A stretch of 13,739 nucleotides of DNA, from positions 1-13,739 of the forward strand of contig CAVGAH010000053.1 in assembly GCA_963627215.1 (NCBI GenBank), written 5' to 3'. The position numbers and the translations under genes are program-made. The stretch's first letter is position 1. Each line of letters begins with the position of its first letter. This stretch comes from CAKQOE01 sp963627215. GTDB taxonomy: Bacteria > Bacillota > Clostridia > Peptostreptococcales > Anaerovoracaceae. Shown piece by piece: positions 1-7,114 of the stretch. Under the pieces are notes generated by a model that did not search any database, had not been told where the DNA came from, and saw only the letters and a list, made by a program, of their open reading frames with translations.

Positions 1-2090
1 GTACAAGACCTCAGGATCCATTTTACATTTCAGAAGAAGACAAGAAGATCATGAGAGAAGAGCTCTTCCCATTCTGGGAAGGCAAGTCAGTTGACGAATA
101 CTGCGAAACTCAGTACAGAGAAGCAGGCGTATGGGAACTCTCAGGCGAATCCTTCGTTTCTGACTGCTCATACCACGCAGTAAACGGCGGCGGCGACTCA
201 AACCCTGGTTACGACGTTATCCTCATGAAGAAGGGTATGATCGACATCCAGAACGAAGCTAAGGAACATCTCGCAAAGCTCGACTACGAGAATCCTGAAG
301 ACATGGATAAGATCTATTTCTATAAATCAGTAATCGAAACTACAGAAGGTGTTATGGCTTATTCAAGACGTCTGTCTGAGTATGCTGAACAGCTCGCTGC
401 TAAGGAAGCTGATCCTAAGAGAAAGGCTGAGCTCCTCCAGATCGCTAAGGTAAATGCAAGAGTTCCGGCTCACAAGCCTGAAACATTCTGGGAATCTATC
501 CAGGCAGTATGGACTATCGAATCACTCCTCCCTGTAGAAGAAAACCAGACAGGTATGTCTATCGGCCGTGTTGACCAGTACATGTACCCATTCTACAAGC
601 ATGATATCGAATCAGGTCACATGAACAACTTCCAGGCATTCGAGCTCGCAGGCTGCATGCTCATCAAGATGTCTGAAATGATGTGGATCACAAGTGAAGG
701 CGGTTCTAAGTTCTTCGCTGGTTATCAGCCATTCGTAAACATGTGCGTAGGCGGTGTTACAAGAGCAGGTCAGGATGCTACTAACGAACTTACTTACCTC
801 CTCATGGATGCAGTAAGACACGTAAAGATCTACCAGCCATCACTCGCGTGCCGTATCCACAACAAGTCACCACAGAAGTATCTCAAGAAGATCGTTGATG
901 TTGTACGTTCAGGCATGGGCTTCCCTGCTTGCCACTTCGATGATACTCATATCAAGATGATGCTCGCTAAGGGCGTTTCTATCGAAGACGCAAGAGACTA
1001 CTGCCTCATGGGCTGCGTAGAACCACAGAAGTCAGGAAGACTTTACCAGTGGACTTCTACAGCGTACACTCAGTGGCCTATCTGCATCGAGCTCGTTCTC
1101 AACCATGGTGTTCCACTGTGGTACGGTAAGCAGGTTTGCCCTGACTTCGGCGACATCGAACAGTACAAGACCTATGAAGAATTTGATCACGCTGTAAAGG
1201 AAATGATAAAGTACGTTACTAAGTGGACTGACGTTGCTACTGTAATCTCACAGAGAGTACACAGAGACCTCGCTCCAAAGCCACTCATGTCTATCATGTA
1301 TGAAGGCTGCATGGAAAAGGGTAAGGACGTAGCTGCAGGCGGCGCTATGTACAACTTCGGACCTGGTGTTGTATGGTCTGGTCTTGCTACTTATGCGGAC
1401 TCAATGGCTGCTATCAAGAAGCTCGTATTCGACGATAAGAAGTATACATTAACTCAGCTCAACGAAGCACTCAAGGCTGACTTCGAGGGTTATCCTCAGG
1501 TCAAGGCTGACTGCCTCGCTGCTCCTAAGTATGGTAACGATGATGACTACGCTGACCTTATCGCAGCTGATATAATCAACTTCACTGAAATGGAACACAG
1601 AAAGTACAAGACTCTCTACTCGGTACTGAGCCACGGTACACTTTCTATTTCAAACAACACTCCGTTTGGTCAGCTCCTCGGCGCTTCAGCAAACGGTCGT
1701 GACGCCTGGACTCCGCTCTCAGACGGTATCTCACCAACTCAGGGCGCTGACTACAAGGGTCCTACAGCTATCATCAAGTCTGTAGCTAAGCTCTCAAACG
1801 ATAACATGAACATCGGTATGGTACACAACTTCAAGCTCATGGCTGGTCTCCTTGACACACCGGAAGGCGAGAACGGTATCATCACTCTGCTCAGAACAGC
1901 ATGCGCGTTCGGAAACGGCGAAATGCAGTTCAACTACATCGACAACAACACTCTGATCGAAGCTCAGAAGCATCCTGAACAGTACAAGGACCTCGTAGTT
2001 CGTGTAGCAGGATACAGTGCATTCTTCACAGAACTCTGCAAGGATGTACAGGATGAGATCATCAGCAGAACTATGTTAGAGCACTTCTAG
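1..2090 (+). CDS. cutC: Choline trimethylamine-lyase (glycyl radical enzyme), 5' truncated
   Basis: This enzyme cleaves choline to trimethylamine and acetaldehyde by glycyl radical chemistry in the compartment lumen. The frame is open from base 3; the ATG at 51 is internal, because the codons before it read TRPQDPFYISEEDKKI, typical CutC sequence. About 695 of roughly 850 residues are visible, so some 150 N-terminal residues lie outside. Numbered from the ATG at 51, the catalytic pair is C322 and E324 in GCVEP, and the radical glycine is G654 in RVAGYSAFF near the C-terminus. Y41, D49, F228 and T335 fall exactly where I recall the choline-pocket residues of Desulfovibrio alaskensis CutC (Y208, D216, F395, T502; constant offset 167, with C489, E491 and G821 also matching). 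This separates it from glycerol and propanediol dehydratases. Codon use is strongly biased (ATC, AAG, CTC), as in a highly expressed gene. The activase follows 113 nt downstream. Confidence 0.96.
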   Translation, partial: TRPQDPFYISEEDKKIMREELFPFWEGKSVDEYCETQYREAGVWELSGESFVSDCSYHAVNGGGDSNPGYDVILMKKGMIDIQNEAKEHLAKLDYENPEDMDKIYFYKSVIETTEGVMAYSRRLSEYAEQLAAKEADPKRKAELLQIAKVNARVPAHKPETFWESIQAVWTIESLLPVEENQTGMSIGRVDQYMYPFYKHDIESGHMNNFQAFELAGCMLIKMSEMMWITSEGGSKFFAGYQPFVNMCVGGVTRAGQDATNELTYLLMDAVRHVKIYQPSLACRIHNKSPQKYLKKIVDVVRSGMGFPACHFDDTHIKMMLAKGVSIEDARDYCLMGCVEPQKSGRLYQWTSTAYTQWPICIELVLNHGVPLWYGKQVCPDFGDIEQYKTYEEFDHAVKEMIKYVTKWTDVATVISQRVHRDLAPKPLMSIMYEGCMEKGKDVAAGGAMYNFGPGVVWSGLATYADSMAAIKKLVFDDKKYTLTQLNEALKADFEGYPQVKADCLAAPKYGNDDDYADLIAADIINFTEMEHRKYKTLYSVLSHGTLSISNNTPFGQLLGASANGRDAWTPLSDGISPTQGADYKGPTAIIKSVAKLSNDNMNIGMVHNFKLMAGLLDTPEGENGIITLLRTACAFGNGEMQFNYIDNNTLIEAQKHPEQYKDLVVRVAGYSAFFTELCKDVQDEIISRTMLEHF

Positions 2091-2126
2091 ATCTAAGATA
2101 GAAATATATTAATAAAAAACGCTTAA

Positions 2127-2175
2127 GAAACTTACGCAGGGCAGCTTCCGTAAAGCTCTCCTGCCGGCAAGTTTC
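2127..2175 (+). other. Stem-loop in the cutC-cutD spacer
   Basis: GAAACTT (2127-2133) pairs with AAGTTTC (2169-2175). Inside this, GCAGG (2136-2140) pairs with CCTGC (2160-2164) and AGCTT (2143-2147) with AAGCT (2153-2157), around the loop CCGTA. No T-run follows, so it does not look like a full intrinsic terminator. It lies between a gene needed in large amounts (cutC) and its catalytic activase (cutD), so an mRNA-stabilising, processing or partial-termination role is possible. That role is inferred; the pairing is read directly from the sequence. Confidence 0.65.
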
Positions 2176-2190
2176 GTAATTTGAACAACC

Positions 2191-2195
2191 GGAGG
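2191..2195 (+). promoter_or_regulatory. Ribosome binding site that fixes the cutD start
   Basis: GGAGG ends 8 nt before the ATG at 2204. An in-frame TTG at 2198 would lie only 2 nt from this site, which is too close, so the ATG is the start. Confidence 0.8.
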
Positions 2196-2203
2196 TTTTG
2201 ATT

Positions 2204-3154
2204 ATGAGCAATGTTGAAGGAAGCTCTATCGAAAGAAAAGCGTTCATATTCAACAAGCAGAAATACAATATGTATGATGGCCCCGGTGTCAGAACACTGG
2301 TTTTTTTCAAAGGCTGTCCGCTGAGATGTAAATGGTGTGCAAATCCGGAAGGACTTGAAAGAAAGTACCAGATAATGCTCAGACCGACAAGCTGTGTGGG
2401 ATGCGGCGCTTGCGTACCTGCCTGCCCGCAGGGACTTCACAGCATTTCAGATACCGGAGAGCATCTTATAGACAGGACTAAGGACTGCATAGGATGTCAT
2501 GCATGTGTAGAAGCATGCAACTATACGGCACTGAAGGTAGCCGGCGAATACGAAACGATATCTGACCTTCTTGATTATATCGAGGAAGACAGAGCGTTTT
2601 ACGAGCAGTCAGGCGGCGGTGTAACTCTCGGCGGCGGTGAAGTAACTGCGCAGCCGAAGGCAGCAGAAAGTCTGCTGATGGCATGTAAACAGAACGGTAT
2701 CCATACTGCAATAGAAACATGCGGTTATACTAAAAAAGAAACTATCCTGAAGATAGCTGAGTACGTAGACCTGTTCCTGTTCGATATCAAGAATATCAAT
2801 TCAGACAGACATTACGAGCTCACAGGCGTAAGGAACGAGATAATCCTCGAAAACCTTAAAGCGCTCCTTCAGAATAAGAAAAACGTAAAAATCAGAATGC
2901 CTTTACTTAAGGGTATAAATGACAGCGAAGAGGAAATAAGAGGTACGATCGATTTCCTCATGCCATTTAAGAATTACAGAAACTTCCAGGGAATAGATCT
3001 TCTGCCGTATCATAAGCTCGGCGTAAACAAATACGTTCAGCTTGGCATGGACTATCCTGTAGAAGGCGATCCTTCACTGACAGACGATGATCTGGACAGA
3101 ATAGAAGGCTGGATCAGCGAGTATGACTTTCCTGTTAAAGTCATCAAGCATTAA
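2204..3154 (+). CDS. cutD: Choline TMA-lyase activating enzyme, radical SAM
   Basis: This protein installs the glycyl radical on CutC by reductive cleavage of S-adenosylmethionine. It has 316 residues from the ATG at 2204. The N-terminal YDGPGVRT segment leads into the radical-SAM cluster motif C38-x3-C42-x2-C45 (GCPLRCKWC). A ferredoxin-like insert follows with two 4Fe-4S sets: C64, C67, C70, C74 (CVGCGACVPACP) and C95, C98, C101, C105 (CIGCHACVEACN). This insert is characteristic of activases of the dehydratase/decarboxylase-type glycyl radical enzymes and is absent from the pyruvate formate-lyase activase. The SAM-contacting GGGE is at about 143-146, in GGGEVTAQP. Length and motif order are normal for the family. 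Position directly after cutC assigns the partner. Codon use (more ATA and AAA) is less biased than in cutC, suggesting lower expression. Confidence 0.95.
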   Translation: MSNVEGSSIERKAFIFNKQKYNMYDGPGVRTLVFFKGCPLRCKWCANPEGLERKYQIMLRPTSCVGCGACVPACPQGLHSISDTGEHLIDRTKDCIGCHACVEACNYTALKVAGEYETISDLLDYIEEDRAFYEQSGGGVTLGGGEVTAQPKAAESLLMACKQNGIHTAIETCGYTKKETILKIAEYVDLFLFDIKNINSDRHYELTGVRNEIILENLKALLQNKKNVKIRMPLLKGINDSEEEIRGTIDFLMPFKNYRNFQGIDLLPYHKLGVNKYVQLGMDYPVEGDPSLTDDDLDRIEGWISEYDFPVKVIKH

Positions 3155-3174
3155 CAGGAAGGGGTGCGGAACAC

Positions 3175-3528
3175 ATGGGCGAATTACACGAAAAAGTCAC
3201 AGACCGCATCATACAGGAATCGGTACCTGGAAAACAGGTAACTATAGCTCACGTTATAGCCTCGCCTACGCATGATATTTATGAAAGGCTGGGGATCGAT
3301 GATAAGGGCGCTATCGGAATACTTACGATATCCCCTTATGAAGTAGCGATAATAGCCGCAGATATCGCTACAAAGGCCGCTGATGTAGAAATCGGCTTCC
3401 TTGACAGATTCACAGGATCTGTAGTAATATCAGGCGATGTACAGAGTGTTGAAACAGCGCTTCATGAAGTAACTGAAAAGCTCTGTAACCTGCTTGACTT
3501 CACTACAGTACCGGTAACAAGGACCTGA
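3175..3528 (+). CDS. eutS: EutS/PduU-type circularly permuted BMC-H shell protein
   Basis: This is a shell hexamer subunit of 117 residues. It matches EutS along its length: RIIQESVPGKQVTIAHVI at about 11-28, GAIGILTISPYEVAIIAADIA at about 45-65, then IGFLDRFTGSVVISGDVQSV. The N-terminal strand segment before the BMC core marks the circular permutation of the EutS/PduU family, whose hexamers carry a small beta-barrel over the pore and so may act as closed or gated pores. The glycine in the GAIGI segment, where bending of EutS hexamers has been described, is kept. The gene starts 21 nt after cutD with a GGAAGGGG ribosome site upstream. The corresponding gene in other choline clusters is named differently in different papers, so the symbol here refers to the family. 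Confidence 0.9.
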   Translation: MGELHEKVTDRIIQESVPGKQVTIAHVIASPTHDIYERLGIDDKGAIGILTISPYEVAIIAADIATKAADVEIGFLDRFTGSVVISGDVQSVETALHEVTEKLCNLLDFTTVPVTRT

Positions 3529-3542
3529 GAAGGAAGCGCATA

Positions 3543-4007
3543 ATGATAGTTGGTCCGAGAAACTGCGGTAAAACTTCTCTGGCTAACCGACTTAACAGAT
3601 ACACCGGTCCGTTGAGGAAAACTCAGGATACGATCTACGGAAAGTATACTATCGATGTTCCAAGCGCATTTCTGGAAAATACAGATATGTACAAGCATCT
3701 GATAGCACTTTCACAGGATGCCTGGTGCGCCCTTATAATGGTGAATCAGGAAAGGATAGAACATGTTTATTCTCATGCGTTTGCAAATGCGTTGCTTTGC
3801 CCGTCTTTCGGAGTTGTCGGAAAGTCGGACCTGGCACCCGAAAATGAGGAAGTAAGCTTAAAGCAGCTTGCTCTTGCGGGGGCGCGCGAACCGTATTTCA
3901 GAGTAAACCTGTTATCCGAAAACGGAACGGATGAACTTGAAGGATTCCTTCGGGAATTCTACGATGAAAGGAACAGGGGCTTAGATGAGATTCATAACAG
4001 AAAATGA
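3543..4007 (+). CDS. eutP: EutP/PduV-like small GTPase
   Basis: This is a P-loop protein of 154 residues. The Walker A motif GPRNCGKTS is at residues 4-12, the family segment YGKYTIDVP at about 32-40, and a GKSD at 93-96 stands where GTPases have N/TKxD. Relatives (EutP, PduV) associate with microcompartments, and PduV has been linked to their movement; some EutP proteins are reported to have acetate kinase activity. Two oddities: the usual DxPG of the switch II region reads DVPS, with the glycine lost, which could change hydrolysis; and the family's usual start (M-K-R-I-M) can be read upstream of the ATG with an AGG in place of the first ATG. AAGGAA lies about 8 nt before the chosen ATG at 3543. 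It overlaps the next gene by 23 nt. Confidence 0.82.
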   Translation: MIVGPRNCGKTSLANRLNRYTGPLRKTQDTIYGKYTIDVPSAFLENTDMYKHLIALSQDAWCALIMVNQERIEHVYSHAFANALLCPSFGVVGKSDLAPENEEVSLKQLALAGAREPYFRVNLLSENGTDELEGFLREFYDERNRGLDEIHNRK

Positions 4008-4285
4008 ATTGAGAGACCTGTACAGACAGGAACACTTCACGAGCTTCACCCTTCAGACCAATGAAAGACTTACTCCGGGAGGAAGACAGTATCTTTTGGA
4101 TCACGGCATAAATATGTACGACGCTGAAAATCAGGCGCCGGCAGATACAGCAACGGCAACAGTTGGCGGATCTGCAGCAGCTCATGCTGCTCCGGTAGCT
4201 CTGCCTGAACCGAAGGTCAGCTTTGACCAGATGTTCATGAGTGAAACAGGGATGTCAAGACAGGAGCTCTTATTGAGAGTTCAGT
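3985..4285 (+). CDS. EutT-like N-terminal fragment, cut by the assembly gap
   Basis: One hundred codons are readable before the run of Ns; the 3' end is missing. The start MRFITENELRDLYRQ, followed by RLTPGGRQYLLDHGINMYD to residue 46, resembles the N-terminus of EutT (ethanolamine cobalamin adenosyltransferase family). An Ala/Pro-rich linker (about 50-76, with AAAHAAPVALPEP) and a predicted helix (about 79-100) follow. The catalytic part of EutT, if present, would be in or after the gap, so enzyme function cannot be judged. The ATG at 3985 overlaps eutP by 23 nt, with AGGGG 5 nt upstream, indicating translational coupling. The choline lyase needs no B12, so a true adenosyltransferase would be unexpected; a structural or assembly role for the N-terminal module is an alternative. 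The frame continuing past the Ns is not credible, since eutJ begins just after in another frame. Confidence 0.6.
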
Positions 4286-4295
4286 NNNNNNNNNN
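4286..4295. other. Assembly gap of 10 Ns
   Basis: Ten undefined bases join two contigs. The true length is unknown, and the missing DNA holds at least the 3' end of the EutT-like gene. Genes could be missing here. Confidence 0.97.
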
Positions 4296-4318
4296 GTATT
4301 GGGAGGCGAAAAAGAATC

Positions 4319-5182
4319 ATGCCAGAAAACGGAAACGGAAACGACAGATCTTTAACTTTCGAATACTGCGATCAGATGGTCGCTGACTTTGAGAAAGTAA
4401 TCAAACATCCTATAAAGGAAAGATCTTCCGTTTATTACACAGGCGTCGACCTCGGTACTGCGTGCGTAGTACTTGCGGTTCTCGATGAAAACAGACGTCC
4501 TGTAGCGGGCGCTTACAGATACGCCGATGTAGTAAGAGACGGAATGGTAGTTGATTACATCGGAGCAGTAAGAATAGTAAGAGAACTCAAGGAACAGATA
4601 GAAGAACAGCTTGGCGAAGAGCTGATATATGCTGCCGGAGCTATTCCTCCGGGAACTGACCTTCTTGACTCAGGCGCCGTAAAGAATGTAATTCAGGGCG
4701 CAGGCTTTGAGCTTACAAGTCTGCTCGACGAATCAACAGCAGCTAACGAAGTACTTAAAATGAAAAACGGCGCAGTTGTCGATATCGGTGGTGGTACTAC
4801 AGGTATTTCGATCTTTAAGGACGGAAAGGTAGTTTACATCGCTGACGAGCCGACAGGCGGTACTCATTTCTCACTCGTTGTTTCAGGAGCTTATAAGCTT
4901 CCATTTGATGAGGCAGAGCTTTACAAGAGAAATGAAGACAATCACAAGGAACTTTTACCTGTGCTTAAGCCTGTTATCGAGAAGGTAGCGTCTATCATCA
5001 GCAGACATATTGAAAAGTATGACGTTGATGAGATATCACTGGTTGGAGGTACCTGCTGCTTGACCGGTATCGAAGGAATAATCCAGAAGAGCACCGGTGT
5101 TTACACTCACAAGCCTGAAAATCCTATGTTTGTAACTCCGCTCGGTATAGCGTTGAGCTGTACTGCTGAACCTGTAGATTAA
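4319..5182 (+). CDS. eutJ: EutJ family protein (Hsp70/actin-fold ATPase-like)
   Basis: This accessory protein of ethanolamine and choline microcompartments has 287 residues and shares the ASKHA (actin/Hsp70) fold. A presumed chaperone or reactivation role is not proven for the family. Phosphate-1 motif GVDLGT is at 42-47, the conserved VVRDGMVVDYIGAV at about 71-84, phosphate-2 DIGGGTTG at 155-162, and the adenosine-contact LVGGTC at about 241-246. Length is near the usual 280 residues for EutJ. GGGAGG at 4301-4306 lies 12 nt before the ATG. The start is close to the gap, but the upstream codons do not look like EutJ, so the ATG at 4319 is accepted. No glycyl radical counterpart of the B12 diol dehydratase reactivase is expected, which leaves its substrate open. 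Confidence 0.9.
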   Translation: MPENGNGNDRSLTFEYCDQMVADFEKVIKHPIKERSSVYYTGVDLGTACVVLAVLDENRRPVAGAYRYADVVRDGMVVDYIGAVRIVRELKEQIEEQLGEELIYAAGAIPPGTDLLDSGAVKNVIQGAGFELTSLLDESTAANEVLKMKNGAVVDIGGGTTGISIFKDGKVVYIADEPTGGTHFSLVVSGAYKLPFDEAELYKRNEDNHKELLPVLKPVIEKVASIISRHIEKYDVDEISLVGGTCCLTGIEGIIQKSTGVYTHKPENPMFVTPLGIALSCTAEPVD

Positions 5183-5207
5183 CTTAGAGAAAAGAGGTTA
5201 GGATCAA

Positions 5208-5513
5208 ATGGAAATCAGAATGATAAAATCTCCTTCTAAGGGAACACTTGACATACTGATGAGACGCAAGGGTTCGCTTAAAAGCGAAACTCCCGACTGT
5301 GTCGATGCGGTAGGCCTCATACAGGGAAGAATGATCGAAATGGTCGTTGCGGCCGACATAGCGGAAAAAGCTGTGGGAGTAACAGTAGAAGACATACGCG
5401 GAAGCTGTCCGCAGAATATGATACTGCTTGCAATATTCGGCGATACAGCATCAGTTGAGTCCGCACTTGCGGACATAAAGGCAAAAGCTAAGGAGGGTGT
5501 GGAAACATGCTGA
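5208..5513 (+). CDS. Divergent BMC-H-like shell protein, probably permuted
   Basis: This small BMC-domain protein of 101 residues has its core at about 32-92 (VDAVGLIQGRMIEMVVAADI, then MILLAIFGDTASVESAL). It starts with about 30 residues containing SPSKGTLDILMRR and stops soon after the last core helix. It lacks the C-terminal IPRPH segment of the two canonical BMC-H proteins in this window. Lined up by eye, the order of elements follows the permuted EutS type rather than PduA, though sequence identity is low. It would form a hexamer tile with a different pore: the segment where canonical proteins carry GGGLV reads RGSCPQNMI, with a cysteine. AGAGG lies about 10 nt upstream. The stop overlaps the eutN start by 7 nt, so the two are translationally coupled. 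Confidence 0.75.
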   Translation: MEIRMIKSPSKGTLDILMRRKGSLKSETPDCVDAVGLIQGRMIEMVVAADIAEKAVGVTVEDIRGSCPQNMILLAIFGDTASVESALADIKAKAKEGVETC

Positions 5514-5773
5514 CAGCGAGACTTACAGGTAATATATGGTCAACACGAAAGGCAGAGTCACTCAACGGCTTTAAGCTGATGCAGGCTGAAATAATCGGCG
5601 GCGGTATAGATTCCGGCAAAAGGATAATCGTTATAGATAATATCAGTGCCGGTATCGGAGACAGAGTAATAATCACGACCGGATCGTCAGCCAGACGAAT
5701 GCTCGGGGATGACGATCTTCCGGTCGATGCAGTTGTAGTCGGCATCATCGATGATGACTGTGACTTTGAATAA
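5507..5773 (+). CDS. eutN: EutN/CcmL-type BMC-P pentamer vertex protein
   Basis: This protein of 88 residues forms the pentamers that cap the vertices of the shell. Family hallmarks are visible: an N-terminal LTGNIWSTRK strand, the ESLNGFKLMQAE segment at about 17-28, a central VIDNISAGIGDRVIITTGSSARR at about 42-64, and the closing DAVVVGIID at about 74-82. Length is typical (85-100 residues). The ATG lies inside the end of the preceding shell gene, with AAGGAGGG at 5491-5498 about 8 nt upstream. It is the only pentamer gene visible. Confidence 0.93.
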   Translation: MLTARLTGNIWSTRKAESLNGFKLMQAEIIGGGIDSGKRIIVIDNISAGIGDRVIITTGSSARRMLGDDDLPVDAVVVGIIDDDCDFE

Positions 5774-5789
5774 AGGGAGGTCTGTTTAA

Positions 5790-7109
5790 GTGGATCTTAT
5801 AGAACAGATCAAGGCAGCAGGAGTCGTAGGCGCAGGCGGTGCCGGCTTCCCGACTCACGCTAAATTCGGTTCGGCAGCTGATTACCTGCTGATGAACGCA
5901 GCAGAGTGCGAACCGCTCCTGAGAGTAGACCAGCAGCTTCTGGCAATATATACAGACGAAATCCTCAAGGGTTTCGATATGGCTGCAAAGGCTGCAGGAG
6001 TTAAAAAGGCTATTATCGGAATAAAGGTAAAGCATCACGAAGTCATCGATCTTCTCAGAAAGAGGATCGGAGAACTCGGTATGGACATAAAAGTAGGCGA
6101 GCTTCCTGACATCTATCCTGCCGGTGATGAGCAGGTACTCGTTTACCAGCTCACAGGCAGAGTAGTTCCTGAAGCAGGCATTCCTATCAACGTAGGCTGC
6201 ATCGTCTGCAACGCTGAGACAGTACTTAACATCTACAGAGCATCTGAGGGTAAGGCTGTAACAGAAAAATTCATAACGCTTGCCGGAGATATTCCAAACA
6301 GAATAACTGTAAAGGTTCCTGTAGGAACACCTGTTATAGACGTCCTGAAGCTTTCAGGGATCGAAGATTTCAGCGACTATGCTGTTATCGACGGCGGTCC
6401 TATGATGGGTTCAGTAATGGCAGACCTTAACGGTTATGTTATAAAGAAAAACAAAGGCTTCATCATTCTCAGAAAGGATCACTACCTTATCCGCAAGAAG
6501 TCAACTACGATGGAACAGGCTAAGAGAGTGAACAAGGCTACATGCGAGCAGTGCAGGATGTGTACTGACCTCTGCCCGAGATTCCTTCTCGGACACAGCG
6601 TAGCTCCTCACAAGATGATGAGAGTCATGAACTACAATATCGACGACCTCGAGGGTCAGAAGGTAGCGCAGCTCTGCTGCCAGTGCGGACTTTGTGAATA
6701 CTTCTCATGTCCTGCGGGCCTTCACCCTAAGATGTCAAACATGTATTTCAAGGACAGACTTGCTGAACAGGGTCTCAGATATACTCCGTCAAAGACAGAG
6801 TTTGAGCCGAGAAGCATAAGAAACATGCGTCTCGTTCCAAGTAAGCGCCTTGTAGCGAGAATAGGTCTGAAGAACTTCGACAGACCTGCTCCGATGAGCG
6901 ATGTAAAGATCGAGTCTCCAGTTGTAAGAATAGCTCTCCGCCAGCATGTAGGCGGTCCGGCTCAGCCGGTCGTAGCTGTAGGTCAGAGCGTTACAGCAGG
7001 CGAACTCATCGGAAACGTTCCGGAAGGCAAGCTGGGAGCTACAGTTCACAGCAGCATAAACGGAACTGTTTCAGAAGTAACAGCTGATTATATTGAGATA
7101 AGGAGGTAA
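5790..7109 (+). CDS. RnfC/PduS-like flavin and 4Fe-4S NADH-oxidising protein
   Basis: This protein of 439 residues is predicted to move electrons from NADH made in the lumen towards the cytosol, as proposed for PduS. The glycine-rich nucleotide/flavin segment GVVGAGGAGFPTHAKF is at about 11-26, and PAGDEQVLVYQLTG follows near residue 110. Two 4Fe-4S motifs occur: CEQCRMCTDLCP (codons near 6543-6578) and CCQCGLCEYFSCP (near 6675-6713). The C-terminal 60 residues resemble the barrel-sandwich domain of RnfC (GQSVTAGELIG, GTVSEV). No membrane segment is apparent. The start is GTG at 5790, with GGGAGG at 5775-5780 9 nt upstream; no nearer ATG fits the family N-terminus. The BMC-T gene follows at once, the same pairing as pduS-pduT, which supports a joint redox role. 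Confidence 0.9.
   Translation: MDLIEQIKAAGVVGAGGAGFPTHAKFGSAADYLLMNAAECEPLLRVDQQLLAIYTDEILKGFDMAAKAAGVKKAIIGIKVKHHEVIDLLRKRIGELGMDIKVGELPDIYPAGDEQVLVYQLTGRVVPEAGIPINVGCIVCNAETVLNIYRASEGKAVTEKFITLAGDIPNRITVKVPVGTPVIDVLKLSGIEDFSDYAVIDGGPMMGSVMADLNGYVIKKNKGFIILRKDHYLIRKKSTTMEQAKRVNKATCEQCRMCTDLCPRFLLGHSVAPHKMMRVMNYNIDDLEGQKVAQLCCQCGLCEYFSCPAGLHPKMSNMYFKDRLAEQGLRYTPSKTEFEPRSIRNMRLVPSKRLVARIGLKNFDRPAPMSDVKIESPVVRIALRQHVGGPAQPVVAVGQSVTAGELIGNVPEGKLGATVHSSINGTVSEVTADYIEIRR
7101..7106 (+). promoter_or_regulatory. Ribosome binding site that fixes the BMC-T start
   Basis: AGGAGG at the end of the RnfC-like gene lies 8 nt before the ATG at 7115. The in-frame ATG at 7109, which overlaps the upstream stop codon, is only 2 nt away and is an unlikely start. 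Confidence 0.75.
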
Positions 7110-7114
7110 TGATT

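Noticed and set aside
51..53. ATG at 51 as the start of the glycyl radical enzyme
   Set aside because: The upstream in-frame codons from base 3 are open and encode typical CutC sequence; the ATG is internal and the gene is truncated by the window edge.
1..2090. Glycerol or propanediol dehydratase, or pyruvate formate-lyase, as the identity of the glycyl radical enzyme
   Set aside because: The GCVEPQKSGRLYQWT context and the choline-pocket residues match CutC; pyruvate formate-lyase would have an adjacent Cys-Cys pair in the active site.
2198..2200. TTG as the cutD start
   Set aside because: It lies 2 nt after GGAGG, too close for initiation; the ATG at 2204 has ideal spacing.
4296..4386. 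Continuation of the EutT-like frame across the Ns
   Set aside because: The product becomes a Lys/Arg-rich sequence in a different frame over the eutJ start, and the gap length is arbitrary, so the frame cannot be trusted.
7109..7111. ATG at 7109 as the BMC-T start
   Set aside because: It is 2 nt from the AGGAGG; the ATG at 7115 has normal spacing and gives the usual BMC-T N-terminus.
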